Shown here: one piece after another, positions 52,861 to 62,597 of the stretch | How positions within the stretch are numbered: position 1 is the stretch's first letter | How the letters are laid out: each line of letters begins with the position of its first letter | Source: Lewinellaceae bacterium | GTDB taxonomy: Bacteria; Bacteroidota; Bacteroidia; Chitinophagales; Saprospiraceae | Assembly: GCA_016710765.1 (NCBI GenBank) | Contig: JADJUJ010000003.1 | Location: forward strand, 558,001-622,000 | DNA: 64,000 bases | Direction of reading: 5' to 3' | Notes under the pieces: generated by a model | The model's input: the letters and a program-made list of their open reading frames with translations, nothing else | Told to the model about the DNA's origin: nothing | Database searches by the model: none | Position numbers and translations under genes: made by a program

Positions 52861-53786
52861 ATCTCCTTTTCTATCAAATATTGATCCCGGTACATGGAGT
52901 TGCGGTTGACCATTTCGGCGATGAAGCCGGTCAGGAACAACTGGCTGCCCACAATAAGGGCCAGGATGCCGAAGTAGAACAGCGGCCGGTCGGCAATGCC
53001 GTATTCCAGATAAACGATTTTTGCAATGCTCAGGTAACCCAAAATAATGACGCCGATGAAAAAGGAAAAGACACCCAGCATGCCAAAAAAGTGCATGGGG
53101 CGCTTGCCGAATTTTCCAACAAAATACACAGAGAGCAAGTCCAGAAAGCCGTTGATGTAGCGTTCCCAGCCAAATTTGGAATACCCGTATTTGCGGGCGT
53201 GGTGCTCCACTACTTTTTCGCCAATTTTTGTAAATCCGGCCCACTTGGCCAGTACCGGTATCCAGCGGTGCATTTCGCCGTACACCTCCACTGCTTTGAT
53301 GACTTCCTGCCGGTAGGCTTTTAGCCCGCAGTTGAAGTCGTGGAGTTTGATACCGCTCATGGTGCTGGCGGTGGCGTTGAACAGTTTGCTGGGCAGGCGT
53401 TTTTCCAGGGGGTCGTGCCGGCGTTTTTTCCAACCACTGACGAGGTCCAGCCCGTCTTCCGTAATCATTTTGTAGAGTTCCGGAATTTCATCGGGACTGT
53501 CCTGCAGGTCGGCATCCATGGTGATGACCACCCGGCCCTGGGCCGCCTGGAAGCCGGTATGTAGTCCGGCGGATTTGCCGTAATTGCGCCGGAACTTGAT
53601 GGCCCGGACGTTTGGATTGCTTGCTTTAAGATCCTCTATAACCTTCCAGGAATTGTCGGTGCTGCCATCGTCGATGAAAATGATTTCGTAGGTGTAACGG
53701 CCGTCGCACACACGGCGGATCCAGGCTTCCGGTTCAGGAAGGCTTTCTGCTTCGTTTTTAAGTGGTATGACGATCGAGAGATCCAT
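52857..53786 (-). CDS. Glycosyltransferase, GT2 family, membrane-anchored (DPM1/GtrB-like)
   Basis: The 309-residue product has the GT-A fold motifs S-I-V-I-P-L-K-N-E-A (3-12), F-I-D-D-G-S-T-D, the metal-binding M-D-A-D-L-Q-D-S-P and the acceptor-site G-W-K-K-R-R. Two C-terminal TM helices (about 225-250 and 260-290) are typical of polyprenyl-phosphate glycosyltransferases. It likely loads a sugar on undecaprenyl phosphate. It overlaps the GT4 gene by 4 bp. Confidence 0.92.
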   Translation of the reverse strand: MDLSIVIPLKNEAESLPEPEAWIRRVCDGRYTYEIIFIDDGSTDNSWKVIEDLKASNPNVRAIKFRRNYGKSAGLHTGFQAAQGRVVITMDADLQDSPDEIPELYKMITEDGLDLVSGWKKRRHDPLEKRLPSKLFNATASTMSGIKLHDFNCGLKAYRQEVIKAVEVYGEMHRWIPVLAKWAGFTKIGEKVVEHHARKYGYSKFGWERYINGFLDLLSVYFVGKFGKRPMHFFGMLGVFSFFIGVIILGYLSIAKIVYLEYGIADRPLFYFGILALIVGSQLFLTGFIAEMVNRNSMYRDQYLIEKEI

Positions 53787-53843
53787 GATAGGCTGCGGGT
53801 CTTTAATTCTTGGGTTATGCGCTGCAAATAAGCGGATAAAATT

Positions 53844-54650
53844 TTACAAATCAAATTTTGTGAGCGGGCTAGGCTGAATTTGCTTGGCTGGAATGGATTC
53901 AGGGTCGCGTTCCAGGTGGATGGGCAGCAAGGGGCCAGAGTCCTTGCTCACGGGGATGGCATCCTGTTGCCGCCACGATTTTTCCTTTAGCATCTTGCTC
54001 CAACGCTGGAACAGTTGTTCCTGCTGCTCAGCGTTGAGTTTGGGGTGGTTGTCGTAAAAGCCTTTCATGTTCCGTTGGCGGCGCGCCTCATAGAGCGTAA
54101 CGGCGCAAGCCACGGAGATGTTGAGGCTCTCGGCAAAACCGGCTTGCGGGATGTTGAAATTACCGTCGGCCAGGGCGAGCGCTTCCGCGCTGACGCCCTC
54201 GTCTTCGTTGCCAAAGAGCAAGGCCGTGGGCTGGCTGAGGTCGAGGTCGTACACCGATTTGCTTTCGGTGCCGAGGTGGGTAGCCAATATGCGGCTATAG
54301 CGTTCGCGAACGCGGCGGAAACACTCCTCCAGGTCTTCAAACACATATACATCAATCCAACGGAATGTACCGGCGGAGGTTTTTTTTCCCAACCGGAGGC
54401 CGCGTTTGTCGAGGTAGTTTTTGGTGTACACCGCAAAAATTTCCCGGATGCCTACCGCATCGCAGGAGCGCATCACGGCACTGATGTTCAGCGGGTCGTT
54501 GATGTTTTCCAAAATGACTGTCAGATCAGGCTGGCTTTGCCGAATGACAGTGCGGATCTTATGTTCGCGTTCGGGTTTCAATCTGCTTTTTGCGCCCCCG
54601 GACAAATATTGTAATGGTTGCCCGGCGGGGTATTTGCTGTAAAGGTACAA
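53844..54650 (-). CDS. trmH: SpoU/TrmH-family RNA 2'-O-methyltransferase
   Basis: This SPOUT-class enzyme is predicted to methylate the ribose of tRNA G18. The three family motifs are present: L-E-N-I-N-D-P-L-N-I-S-A-V-M-R-S-C-D (about 46-63), L-L-F-G-N-E-D-E-G-V-S (about 144-154) and I-P-Q-A-G-F-A-E-S-L-N-I-S-V-A (about 167-181). The C-terminal about 50 residues are charged and unconserved. The start is uncertain: no ATG precedes motif 1, the first TTG is 54650, and a start 10-20 codons further in is possible. Confidence 0.88.
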   Translation of the reverse strand: MYLYSKYPAGQPLQYLSGGAKSRLKPEREHKIRTVIRQSQPDLTVILENINDPLNISAVMRSCDAVGIREIFAVYTKNYLDKRGLRLGKKTSAGTFRWIDVYVFEDLEECFRRVRERYSRILATHLGTESKSVYDLDLSQPTALLFGNEDEGVSAEALALADGNFNIPQAGFAESLNISVACAVTLYEARRQRNMKGFYDNHPKLNAEQQEQLFQRWSKMLKEKSWRQQDAIPVSKDSGPLLPIHLERDPESIPAKQIQPSPLTKFDL

Positions 54651-54869
54651 CTTTTGCGGCTGCCTGACCTGGAAAGCAGGATTTTGGCTTGAGGCTGGAT
54701 GTGCGCTAATGTTTTAGGGCAGGGTCTTAGGGGTGGCTATGGTGGTTTTGGCTTCACTAGCCTGGATCATGCCATGTTCAGAATAAAGAACACCCTTTGC
54801 AAAACAGGCCCGGCATTTAAACCAATAATAGTCCTTTGGCGCAAAATAAGGCCGGCTTTTCAGGGTCCT

Positions 54870-55136
54870 CTACCGGCATGTCGGTTTGCTTGCAGGGTCT
54901 TCGATGCGCCCCAGCAGGTACGCTACCGTATCAATGCCTTCTACATTGATATCGAGTTCGTAGTGGAATCGGATAAATTTTTCCAGTTGTGGAATTTGTT
55001 CTCCGGAAAGGAAGCCCTCGTCTTCTACTTCGGTTACTTCAATGAGCCCGTTTTCCTGCAAGGCATGAATGAAGTCGATTTCAATATCGTGGTAGGTACA
55101 GAACGTTTCAACGGGTACCAAATAGGCAGTTTTCAT
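54870..55136 (-). CDS. cbpM: CbpM-like chaperone modulator
   Basis: This 88-residue MerR-like helical protein binds the J domain of CbpA and inhibits it. It aligns by eye with CbpM: V-P-V-E-T-F-C-T-Y-H-x-I-E near the start, F-I-H-A-L-Q-E-N-G-L-I, then L-E-K-F-I-R-F-H-Y-E-L-D-I-N-V-E-G-I-D. It starts 3 bp after the cbpA stop. The 220 bp downstream to trmH hold nothing recognisable. Confidence 0.88.
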   Translation of the reverse strand: MKTAYLVPVETFCTYHDIEIDFIHALQENGLIEVTEVEDEGFLSGEQIPQLEKFIRFHYELDINVEGIDTVAYLLGRIEDPASKPTCR

Positions 55137-55139
55137 GCT

Positions 55140-56021
55140 TTACAGTTTTGATAATTCGGTGAAAAGGGCTTTTTGCTGCGCGTTAAGGTTTGTTGGGATA
55201 CGGAGGGTGTAGGTGACGAAAAGATCGCCAAAGGCCCCTTCCTGCTTGTAAATAGGAAATCCCTTGCCCTTTAACTTAACCGTGGTGCCATTTTGGGTTT
55301 CTGGTTTTACTTTGATTTTTATTTTTTCCTGCAGTCCGTCAACAATGATGTCTCCGCCCAAAACTGCGGTATACAAATCGAGGTCGGCATCGGCGTACAG
55401 GTTGTTACCAGATCTTTTGAAACGAGGATGCTGGGCTATGGAAAAGGTAAGGTATAGGTCGCCATTAGGTCCGCCATTAATCCCGGGGCCACCATGCCCT
55501 GGTATTTTGATGACCTGGCCATTTTCAACACCTGCCGGGATGGTAATTCTGATTTTTTTCCCGTTTACCGTAAGTTCCTGCTTGTGCGTTTGGGCGGCTT
55601 CCAGGAGTGTTAGTTGCAATTCTGCGTGGTAATCCTCGCCCCGGAATTTGACCTGGCCCCCGCGTCGGGGATTTCCCTGGGCGCCAAACATCGCCTCAAA
55701 GAAGTCGGAAAAGTCGCCTTCCTGCTCTGCGTTGCGGCTGCGGCGACTTCCTGTGTTCGCAGATTGTTGTTGCCGGGCCTTTTCAAAAGCCTCGGCGTGT
55801 TCCCAGTCTTTACCGTAAAGGTCGTATTGCTTTCTTTTTTCCGGATCGCTGAGTACCTCATGGGCTTCATTGATCTGCTGAAATTTACTTTTAGCCTCGT
55901 TGTTGTTTGGGTTTAAGTCAGGGTGGTATTTTCTGGCTAATTTACGGTATGCTGCTTTGATGTCTTTGGGATCTGCTGTTTTATCAAGTCCCAGTATTTT
56001 GTAATAATCTACGAATTCCAT
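55140..56021 (-). CDS. cbpA: CbpA-type DnaJ co-chaperone
   Basis: This is a DnaK co-chaperone without zinc finger. It has an N-terminal J domain (about 4-70) with the H-P-D tripeptide in R-K-Y-H-P-D-L-N-P, a short G/F-poor linker with S-R-R-S-R, and two C-terminal substrate-binding beta domains with K-I-P-G-H-G-G-P-G and L-K-G-K-G-F-P. The length of 293 residues fits the family. The start is the ATG at 56019-56021 (M-E-F-V-D-Y-Y-K-I-L-G); the upstream in-frame extension is not conserved in type. Confidence 0.94.
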   Translation of the reverse strand: MEFVDYYKILGLDKTADPKDIKAAYRKLARKYHPDLNPNNNEAKSKFQQINEAHEVLSDPEKRKQYDLYGKDWEHAEAFEKARQQQSANTGSRRSRNAEQEGDFSDFFEAMFGAQGNPRRGGQVKFRGEDYHAELQLTLLEAAQTHKQELTVNGKKIRITIPAGVENGQVIKIPGHGGPGINGGPNGDLYLTFSIAQHPRFKRSGNNLYADADLDLYTAVLGGDIIVDGLQEKIKIKVKPETQNGTTVKLKGKGFPIYKQEGAFGDLFVTYTLRIPTNLNAQQKALFTELSKL

Positions 56022-56179
56022 GAAATCAGTAATTTGAGTTCGGAGGTGGGGGAGCGCTGTTGGCGACAAGGGGCATGCCCCTACCTTTTCTTAAGGCTTC
56101 AAATGTAACCAATTTTGGCTGAAAATAAAAGGAGAAAACCCGGGGTAAGCGCTGATTTTAAGCCCGAACAAGTTCTTCG

Positions 56180-56908
56180 TCACATTGTACTCAGATCCGC
56201 TATTTTCCACACGCCGAGCACCTTGCCCCTGGCACTTTTTTCAAATCCTGCCGGACAATATTCAGCTATCGTGGCCATCGGTTTAGGGAAATAAAACGGA
56301 TGGATTTCCAGATTTATGGGCCGCCAGTCGCCGGTAATGATGTCGTAATTCAGGGTTATTGATTGAAAGGTGGTGGTAATCAGGTATTGGCAGGATGATT
56401 TCTTAATGTTTTCAATCGTCTCAAAGATGTCCTCAAAAGAAAAATGGACCAGGCAATCTCTGTTGAGCAAAACATCACAAGAAGGAATTTCATCGGAGAT
56501 AATGTTGAGGGTCCTGAATTGTACGTTTTCGTTGCTGAATTGCTTGGTGTTCTGTTGGATCAACGCTTATACTATGTCGCAACCCAAGTATTTCAAGTTT
56601 GAAAAGTTGAGTTGCCGCATCCAATGGAAGTCGCCGCAAGGAACATCTACCATGGAGGCAATGTGGTAATCAGCAACAAACTTTTGCAGTCCGGCAACTA
56701 TACCCTGGGTCGCCATCAGGGATGACCCTGGTCCGGAAATGCTTTCACCCTCGCCCCAATGCTTGGATCGGTAAATTTTCTCGAAAACCGCTTTGGTGTG
56801 GAGTTGCCTGAAAACGGAATGGCTTTTTGCGTAGCGGTATTTGTGATAGCGGTCCAGCCAGCGGGTGGGAACGCTTTTTCGAATAGCATTCGACAAAAAA
56901 TGAAACAT
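56180..56908 (-). pseudogene. Class I SAM methyltransferase interrupted by an in-frame stop codon
   Basis: Both halves are in the same frame and separated only by TAA at 56567-56569: the first half ends L-G-C-D-I-V, then stop, then A-L-I-Q-Q-N-T-K-Q-F. Together (about 242 residues) they form a methyltransferase: motif I M-V-D-V-P-C-G-D-F-H-W, the acidic end of strand 2 in G-C-D-I-V, and V-L-L-N-R-D-C-L-V-H-F-S-F. The family is seen near polysaccharide genes in Bacteroidota. Unlike the other broken genes here, a substitution rather than an indel is needed to explain it. Its start (56906-56908) lies next to a terminator. Confidence 0.8.
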
Positions 56909-56940
56909 GATGCATCGAAATGATTTGGATTCAAATGATA

Positions 56941-56973
56941 AAAATCCCCTGCGTTTAAGGTGCAGGGGATTTT
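56941..56973. terminator. Terminator between the membrane protein and the methyltransferase
   Basis: A 12-bp stem AAAATCCCCTGC / GCAGGGGATTTT with a 9-base loop has T-runs usable on both strands. It closes the transcription unit of the minus-strand membrane protein. Confidence 0.85.
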
Positions 56974-57004
56974 TAATCTTGAAAAAACGCGCGCATAATG
57001 CGGT

Positions 57005-57781
57005 TTACTGTGTTGGCACGGATTCAGGCTCCGTGGTTTCCGGCACGGTGCTCCCCTTTTCTTTCATCGCTCGCCTTTCACAACGGTCGCAAAGATCCGT
57101 GATGTTTTTCAACTCCCTGGCCTGCGCCACGGTGCCTTCAAAAATCTCGTTGGTCCTGTCTGAGTTGATGTAGGAGCAATCCTGATAGAGGTGATAGGAT
57201 TTGCCCGACTTGGTCCAGTAAACGTGGTTTACGCCGCCCATCAGGTCCTGAACCTGTTGGGTTTGTTCGGCATATTGTTCCTGGGAAGGCGGGTTGAGGT
57301 CGATACCTGTTGCGCCGGCAATCAGCAATGCGATGACGGCTATGCTGCCAACCAGCCCTTTTTGTTTGCCGCTCAGGTCTTTGTTGGTGAAAATGAGGAT
57401 GACCAGCGGCAGAAAAGCAATGACGCTGATGATTACCCCCAACTGGTTTTGCAGGAAAAAGCGGGTTTTATCTTTTTCTGAAGCCGGGTCAAGGCGGTTG
57501 GCTTGTTTCCATACCAGGTTGCCTACGACTGCGAATGCCAGGTCGGCCACAATCAAACCGATCAGCCAGCCGGTGCTGATGGGCGGCTTGCGCAGCAGTA
57601 AGATTGCGCCGATCTCAAAGCCGATGGCGGCCACCCAGGCGAGGATGGCCAGGATGCGGTAATTGCGGGCCTTGGTTTTACTTTCTGCAGTGGGCGCCCA
57701 GGCACGGGTTTCGGTGGTGGAAGACTCAGGTTCTCCTCCTTCGACCGGGGTTATCTTGATGGGTTTCTTTTCGTCTGCCAT
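57005..57781 (-). CDS. Uncharacterised four-TM protein with C-terminal His/Cys motif
   Basis: No family is recognised. The 258 residues comprise a charged N-terminal cytoplasmic stretch (1-40), four hydrophobic helices (about 42-62, 70-90, 112-132 and 142-160), and a soluble C-terminal region with Y-H-L-Y-Q-D-C-S-Y-I and, about 30 residues on, D-L-C-D-R-C-E-R-R. The His, single Cys and Cys-x2-Cys spacing suggests a metal-binding knuckle of the kind that follows TM regions in several hypothetical proteins. The last 15 residues are Pro/Thr/Glu-rich. It is a single gene with its own terminator. Confidence 0.75.
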   Translation of the reverse strand: MADEKKPIKITPVEGGEPESSTTETRAWAPTAESKTKARNYRILAILAWVAAIGFEIGAILLLRKPPISTGWLIGLIVADLAFAVVGNLVWKQANRLDPASEKDKTRFFLQNQLGVIISVIAFLPLVILIFTNKDLSGKQKGLVGSIAVIALLIAGATGIDLNPPSQEQYAEQTQQVQDLMGGVNHVYWTKSGKSYHLYQDCSYINSDRTNEIFEGTVAQARELKNITDLCDRCERRAMKEKGSTVPETTEPESVPTQ

Positions 57782-57938
57782 GTGTGTTGGTTTTGTATTT
57801 GATGAACTAGTTGGAATGGTTTTGTCGATAATTTTGCTTCGAAGACAACGTCAATGTGGCTATTGTCCGTTAAAATTAGACAGTTTCTGGACTTATTGAG
57901 CAGAAATGCCCATTTTTTTGATTGAACCATCCATCCAC

Positions 57939-58421
57939 TCATATCCATTTTCTGACCTTATGGCAATAGGCCTGATACGCTGCTCCAAAGTCTTTCCGAA
58001 GTCGCGGTTCTTCCAAAAAGGAGATAAAAAGGTTGAACACTACAAATACGGTCAAAACATACACCCAGAATGCAATAATATGGAGAAAAAGGGCTTCTGC
58101 AAGCAACATCAGCATTACACCTGTGTACATGGGGTTGCGGGAATACCGATAAAGCCCGGAAACGACCAGTTGCCTGGTAGGGTCGGCAGGCGATAAAGTT
58201 CCCCCGCCTTGTTTGGCAAACAGGTAGATGCAATGCAGCATAATGGCCAATCCCAACAGCAACAGCACCGCAGACAGGTACTTATCCAGCCCCCAGTAGT
58301 CCTGGAAAATGCGCGACAGTTGATCCTTTACAAGGAGAAAGGGAATCAGGCCAACCACAATGCCTGGATGCAGGACTGTGAAAACGAGGTTTCGGAGCAG
58401 AAGGGAAGACAAGTTTGCCAC
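57939..58421 (-). CDS. Isoprenylcysteine-carboxyl-methyltransferase-family membrane protein
   Basis: This 160-residue integral membrane protein has about five TM helices and the ICMT/PEMT C-terminal signature G-L-Y-R-Y-S-R-N-P-M-Y-T-G (about 90-102), E-E-P-R-L-R-K-D-F-G-x-A-Y-x-A-Y (about 137-152) and a terminal R-K-W-I. In bacteria such proteins methylate small lipophilic substrates; the substrate here is unknown. Confidence 0.88.
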   Translation of the reverse strand: MANLSSLLLRNLVFTVLHPGIVVGLIPFLLVKDQLSRIFQDYWGLDKYLSAVLLLLGLAIMLHCIYLFAKQGGGTLSPADPTRQLVVSGLYRYSRNPMYTGVMLMLLAEALFLHIIAFWVYVLTVFVVFNLFISFLEEPRLRKDFGAAYQAYCHKVRKWI

Positions 58422-58469
58422 GCAACAAATTCAGATGAAACAGTTGTGCATTTTTGCCCTGGATCTTGT

Positions 58470-59813
58470 TTATTCCACCGGTACAAATTTGTTCTGGTCG
58501 AACCTCAGGATCAGCACATGGGTATTTTCAAGGTAGTCGTAAGTACTGGTGCCGGTATCCATAAAGCCGTTGTTGCGCACCGCCTCAAAACGATAAGGGG
58601 CATGGAGACCTTCAAAGTTGTCAGTGTTCAAACGCTCAGGGAAACTCAAGCCATACCGTGCCAGCATGCGCCCGGTAAAAAGGGTAACATCGTACCCGCT
58701 GAAGCCATCGTCGGTGGGCACCGTGCCGTAGGTGTCAAAGAAAAGTTGTTCAAAATCCTTGATCCGCGGCTGATTGCGGTCGATGTAATCAGCGGAAGAA
58801 AGGTGGACATTGAGGTTCCGGAAATACTCAGGCTCGATGTTTTCAAAATTCGCCCATTGCGGCATCCCAAACACTTCTACCTGATTTCGCCCTTTGATGG
58901 CGTTGAGTTTAAGGAGTAGCGACATTACAAAATCCTGGCTGCTCCAGGATGGCATAATAAAGGTGGTCGTTTTACCAGACTTAAGGTAACTGGCCAGGGC
59001 CGCTTTGTCAAAATTGGTGGCATCATCGGGCAATATCAGTTCCTTCATTGGTCCGCCGCCCAAGGCCGCATTCGCCTCCTGAAAATAGGGGAGCCGCCCA
59101 GCCTCTTTTTCCTTACAAACCAGCACAACATTGGCAGGCTCGTTGTAGCGGCGCACAAAGCGAGTGATTGCCACACAGTGCGATTTGAGTGAGGGGTTGA
59201 TTTGGATAAAATCCGGATTGGCCTGTGTAAGCGTGCTAACCGGTGTTGTTGGCGAAACCAAAATTTGGCGTTTTTCGCGCGTTGCTGCGGCCAGCATTTC
59301 TACCTGGCTGCTGCGCATGGGGCCTATCAGGACCTGTGCTTTGTCGAGTTTGCCGCTGTTGATCAGTTGGCGAAAATCAGTATCATTGCCCCGTGCATCC
59401 TGGAATTCTACCTGGAGTTTTACGCGGTTTTCAACCGACAATTGCTGGAGCGCCAGCTGTGCTCCGGCATAAAATTGCATAGCGGGCTCACTTTTTTCCG
59501 GTACTGCATTGGTCTCTTCATCAAATTGCCCTGCATCAAAGGGCATCACTATGGCTAACTTTGTACACCGTTCCGGGCACATTGGGACGGGCTGGAACGG
59601 GTTGGTTGCTGTTGCCGGAGCCAATGGGCGGGACCTGGGAAGGCGGACTCACCCAGCGAATGGTGTCGATGGGAAGGGGCTGCTGTTTCTGCTGTGGCCG
59701 GGTATTGGACGGCTTCCGCGAAGGCGTGCTGGCAATGCTTTTTGAGCCGGATGGCAACCGGCCGTCAGAAACAGCAATGCACTGAGTGCTAACATGTAAT
59801 TCACAAATTTCAT
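58470..59813 (-). CDS. Periplasmic-binding-protein-like lipoprotein (two frameshifts in the N-terminal linker)
   Basis: From about 59620 to 58470 the frame encodes a type I periplasmic-binding fold (Leu/Ile/Val-binding or LpoA-like): K-L-A-I-V-M-P-F-D-A-G, Q-V-L-I-G-P-M-R-S, I-L-V-S-P-T-T-P-V and D-G-F-S-G-Y-D-V-T. The signal peptide is found upstream in the same frame at ATG 59811-59813, with lipobox L-T-A-G-C. Between them, a Gln/Pro-rich linker lies in the other frame, so a base is missing near 59753-59757 and an extra one is present between about 59590 and 59665. No permease or ATPase genes are adjacent, so a role in cell-wall synthesis control (as for LpoA) is as likely as transport. Confidence 0.8.
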
Positions 59814-59901
59814 TTTTACCTGTTGTAAGCTGGATTTTGGCTATAGCATATGCCCTTGCACGGTAAATCTAAGGGTAAAAGTCCGATTCCCATTACCCGT
59901 T

Positions 59902-60249
59902 TTATCCTCCTGCTTTTTTGGTTTTGCTGTAACCCATATCCAGCAAAAGTTTCAGCACCTTATCGCGGTGATCGCCTTGCAGGATAATGACCCCGTTTTT
60001 AGCATTGCCGCCGCTGGCGCATTTGCTTTTAAGGGTACGAGCCAGTTCGGCCATGTCGGCATCGGAACCTTCAAACCCTTTGATAACGGTAGATTCCTTG
60101 TTTCCCTTGTGCCGCTCCAGCCAAATACGCAAATTTTGTTGCGATTTGGACGAGTGCTGCTCGGGCTCCTCCTTTTCCGGCGGTTTGAAGTCGGGATTGG
60201 TGGAGAACACAAAGCTGCCAAAATCGTTGTAGGTTTTGTTTTTAGCCAT
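59902..60249 (-). CDS. yciH: SUI1/eIF1-family translation factor (YciH)
   Basis: This 115-residue protein has an N-terminal charged tail and a C-terminal SUI1 domain (about 45-112): I-W-L-E-R-H-K-G-N-K-E-S-T-V-I-K-G-F, then L-K-S-K-C-A-S-G-G-N-A-K-N-G-V-I-I-L-Q-G-D-H-R-D-K-V. Bacterial homologues influence start-codon fidelity. Its start overlaps the 3' end of the upstream lipid kinase gene by 8 bp. Confidence 0.93.
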   Translation of the reverse strand: MAKNKTYNDFGSFVFSTNPDFKPPEKEEPEQHSSKSQQNLRIWLERHKGNKESTVIKGFEGSDADMAELARTLKSKCASGGNAKNGVIILQGDHRDKVLKLLLDMGYSKTKKAGG

Positions 60250-61197
60250 GGCTGGTATCAGAGGATAGGTTGGAGGGTTTCAGGATATGCAGTGCTTTGG
60301 GGAGAAGTTCGAGTTCAATGTCTTCATCTGTCGTAAAGCCTTCTCCGTCCAGGTGCACATAATTGGTGCCGGCGCTTCTGATGCTTAGTCGGTCAGCAGC
60401 AAAGTGCTCAACAAAAGATTCATCAAAAAACCTGCCGTTCAAAGCCGAAGGTACGGCAGCAAAATATTGCCAGCGCGGTGCATCCTTGAGCAAGACCACG
60501 GAAAAAATACCATCGTCGAGTTCTGCGCCCGGCGCAATCTGTACATTGTACCCGTACATAGGGCCATTGGCAACGGTAATGGCAAAAAAATTGCCCTCGA
60601 TCCGCTGGCCATTGGCCTCAATGGTACAGGTTTTTGACTGGTATTGAAGTCCGGCTTTCACCGATTCCATGAAATAGGGGATAAAACCCCGCTTGTTTTT
60701 TCCCTTCATGAGGTTCGACACCAGTCCGTCGAAGCCGATGCCCGCCAGGTTGAAAAACGGGCGCCCGTTGAGACGGCCGGCATCGATAATTTGGGGTTTG
60801 GCGAAATTCAGTTTCTCAATCGCCTTGTTGATGTTGCGCCCATAGCCAAGGTGCATGGCCAGTCCGTTTCCGGAGCCTGCAGGGATTACACCGAGTTGCA
60901 CCTTGGTATGCAACAGCGCACTGGCTACCTCATTGACCGACCCGTCTCCACCGACCGCTACGACGATGTCGTACTGCTCTGCAATGGCCTTTTGGGTAAG
61001 TTCTATGGCATGGCCACGTTTTTCGGTATGCCAAATCCCATAGATGAATTTGCGGTGGTCGAGATGACGTTCGATGCCATCCAGAATATGCCGTTGAAGC
61101 CGTACACCCGCCGCGGGGTTTACGATGAAGACGATCTTTTGGGTTGGAGCAGGTCTTCTAAAACTTTATTTCGGAGTACGGGATGCGATGTTTGCAT
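60242..61197 (-). CDS. Diacylglycerol/lipid kinase family protein (one-base frameshift)
   Basis: This is a YegS/DgkB-like lipid kinase. The nucleotide-binding region shows K-I-V-F-I-V-N-P-A-A-G, V-V-A-V-G-G-D-G-S-V-N-E-V and G-V-I-P-A-G-S-G-N-G-L-A; the C-terminal half has G-I-G-F-D-G-L-V and Y-V-H-L-D-G-E. The frame with these motifs has no start codon upstream. ATG 61195-61197 opens a frame (M-Q-T-S-H-P-V-L-R-N-K-V-L-E-D-L) that joins it if one A is restored in the run at 61137-61140. Reconstructed length is about 318 residues, normal for the family. The stop overlaps yciH by 8 bp. Confidence 0.87.
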
Positions 61198-61228
61198 GAT
61201 GTACAGTGGTTCACCTGGATTTCAGGCG

Positions 61229-62376
61229 TTAAAGAAGTTCTTTGCGGGCAGCAACATAAGTGCGCAACTTCTGGAGCACGTCGGTCATGTCCTGGGGCAA
61301 TTCGGATTCAAAACGCATGAATTCCCGGGTGCGGGGATGCACAAACCCCAGCACCTTGGCGTGCAGGGCCTGACGAGGTATCATGCGCAGGCAATTTTCC
61401 ACAAACTGCTTGTACTTGCTATAAACAGTTCCTTTCAGGATTTGGTTGCCGCCGTACCGAGGGTCGCCAAAGAGGGTATGTCCGATGGATTTCATGTGTA
61501 CCCTGATCTGGTGGGTTCGCCCTGTTTCAAGTTGGCATTCGACGAGGGTGGTGTAGTAAAATTGTTCGATCGTTTTCCAGTGGGTAATGGCGTGTTTTCC
61601 ATCCTCTCCTTCAGGAAAAGTCATGAAGAGTTTTCGGTCGTTGGGATTGCGGCCAATGTTGGCTACTACAGTTCCGGAATCGGCTTCCATGTCGCCCCAA
61701 ACAATGGCCCAGTACCGCCGCTCAATGGTGTGGTCAAAAACTGTTTGGCCAGATGAACCATTGAAAAATCATTTTGGCCACCACCATCAGCCCGGTAGTT
61801 TCCTTGTCGATGCGGTGTACGATGCCGGGGCGATTGGGTTCGTTGCCTTCTTTGACCGGCAAATCTCCAAACTCCTCCTTCAGGTGCCAGGCAACGGCGT
61901 TCACCAGGGTGCCATTGGGGATGCCCACACCGGGATGCACCGCCATTTTTGATGGTTTGTTGATGACCATCACATCTTCATCTTCGTAAACGATGTCGAG
62001 GGGAATGTCCTGTGGCAAAACCCGATAGGCCAGTTCCAGGTTTCTGGGCAGTACAATACTGACATGGTTGCCTGGTTTGACCTTGTAATTGGGTTTAACC
62101 TCCTGGTTGTTACCAGCACCGTTCCCGCCCGGATCGCACTTTGTACTTTGCTTCTGGACCGGTTGCTGAGCCGGTCCAACAGGAAACGGTCGAGTCGGAT
62201 CAGCGACTGTTTGGGGTCGGCTACAAATTCCTGCCGCTCAAAAAGTCGTCGCTGGGACTTTGTTCATTGTCTTCTGCATCCTCCTCACCATTCGGCTGCT
62301 CACTTAAATCCTCCTGTTCCGGCAAGGATGCAGGGTCAGCGGATGCTGCAGGCCGGATATGTTCTTCTTTCTTCAT
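61229..62376 (-). CDS. rluD: Large-subunit rRNA pseudouridine synthase RluD family (four one-base deletions)
   Basis: The reconstructed protein (about 383 residues) has an acidic N-terminal extension, an S4 RNA-binding domain (R-L-D-R-F-L-L-D-R-L-S-N-R-S-R-S-K-V) and the catalytic domain with H-R-I-D-K-E-T-T-G-L-M, containing the catalytic Asp, plus L-E-T-G-R-T-H-Q-I-R-V-H. Four frame breaks, each one missing base, are needed: runs at 62240-62244, 62108-62113, 61772-61775 and 61736-61740. The segment frames connect without loss of residues. The start is ATG 62374-62376. Four independent losses in 1.1 kb are better explained by poor base calling than by decay, since every motif is intact. Confidence 0.85.
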
Positions 62377-62597
62377 AGTCGTTGTCGTCGATTGGTCGAT
62401 TCCGGAATCGCTTTCAATGCCAAAATTACTCGTTTCGCATGGGTCGGCGGGTATCTTAAGCTGATAAATGTATCATTTTATTGTAGAAAAAGCCAGCTTC
62501 ACCTAGAATCATGCCTTTGGCTTCTCAAAAGTAGTCGGCATTTAACTACCTTTAATCGTCTAAATTTTTACCTAAAATATAAAATACATTTAATATT

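Noticed and set aside
52861..53433. N-terminal extension of the GT4 glycosyltransferase (191 residues)
   Set aside because: It is the GT2 coding region read in another frame; the ATG overlapping the GT2 stop gives a canonical GT4 start.
54651..55151. Plus-strand frame of 150 codons at 54699-55151
   Set aside because: Most of it is antisense to cbpM, and the remainder shows no recognisable features.
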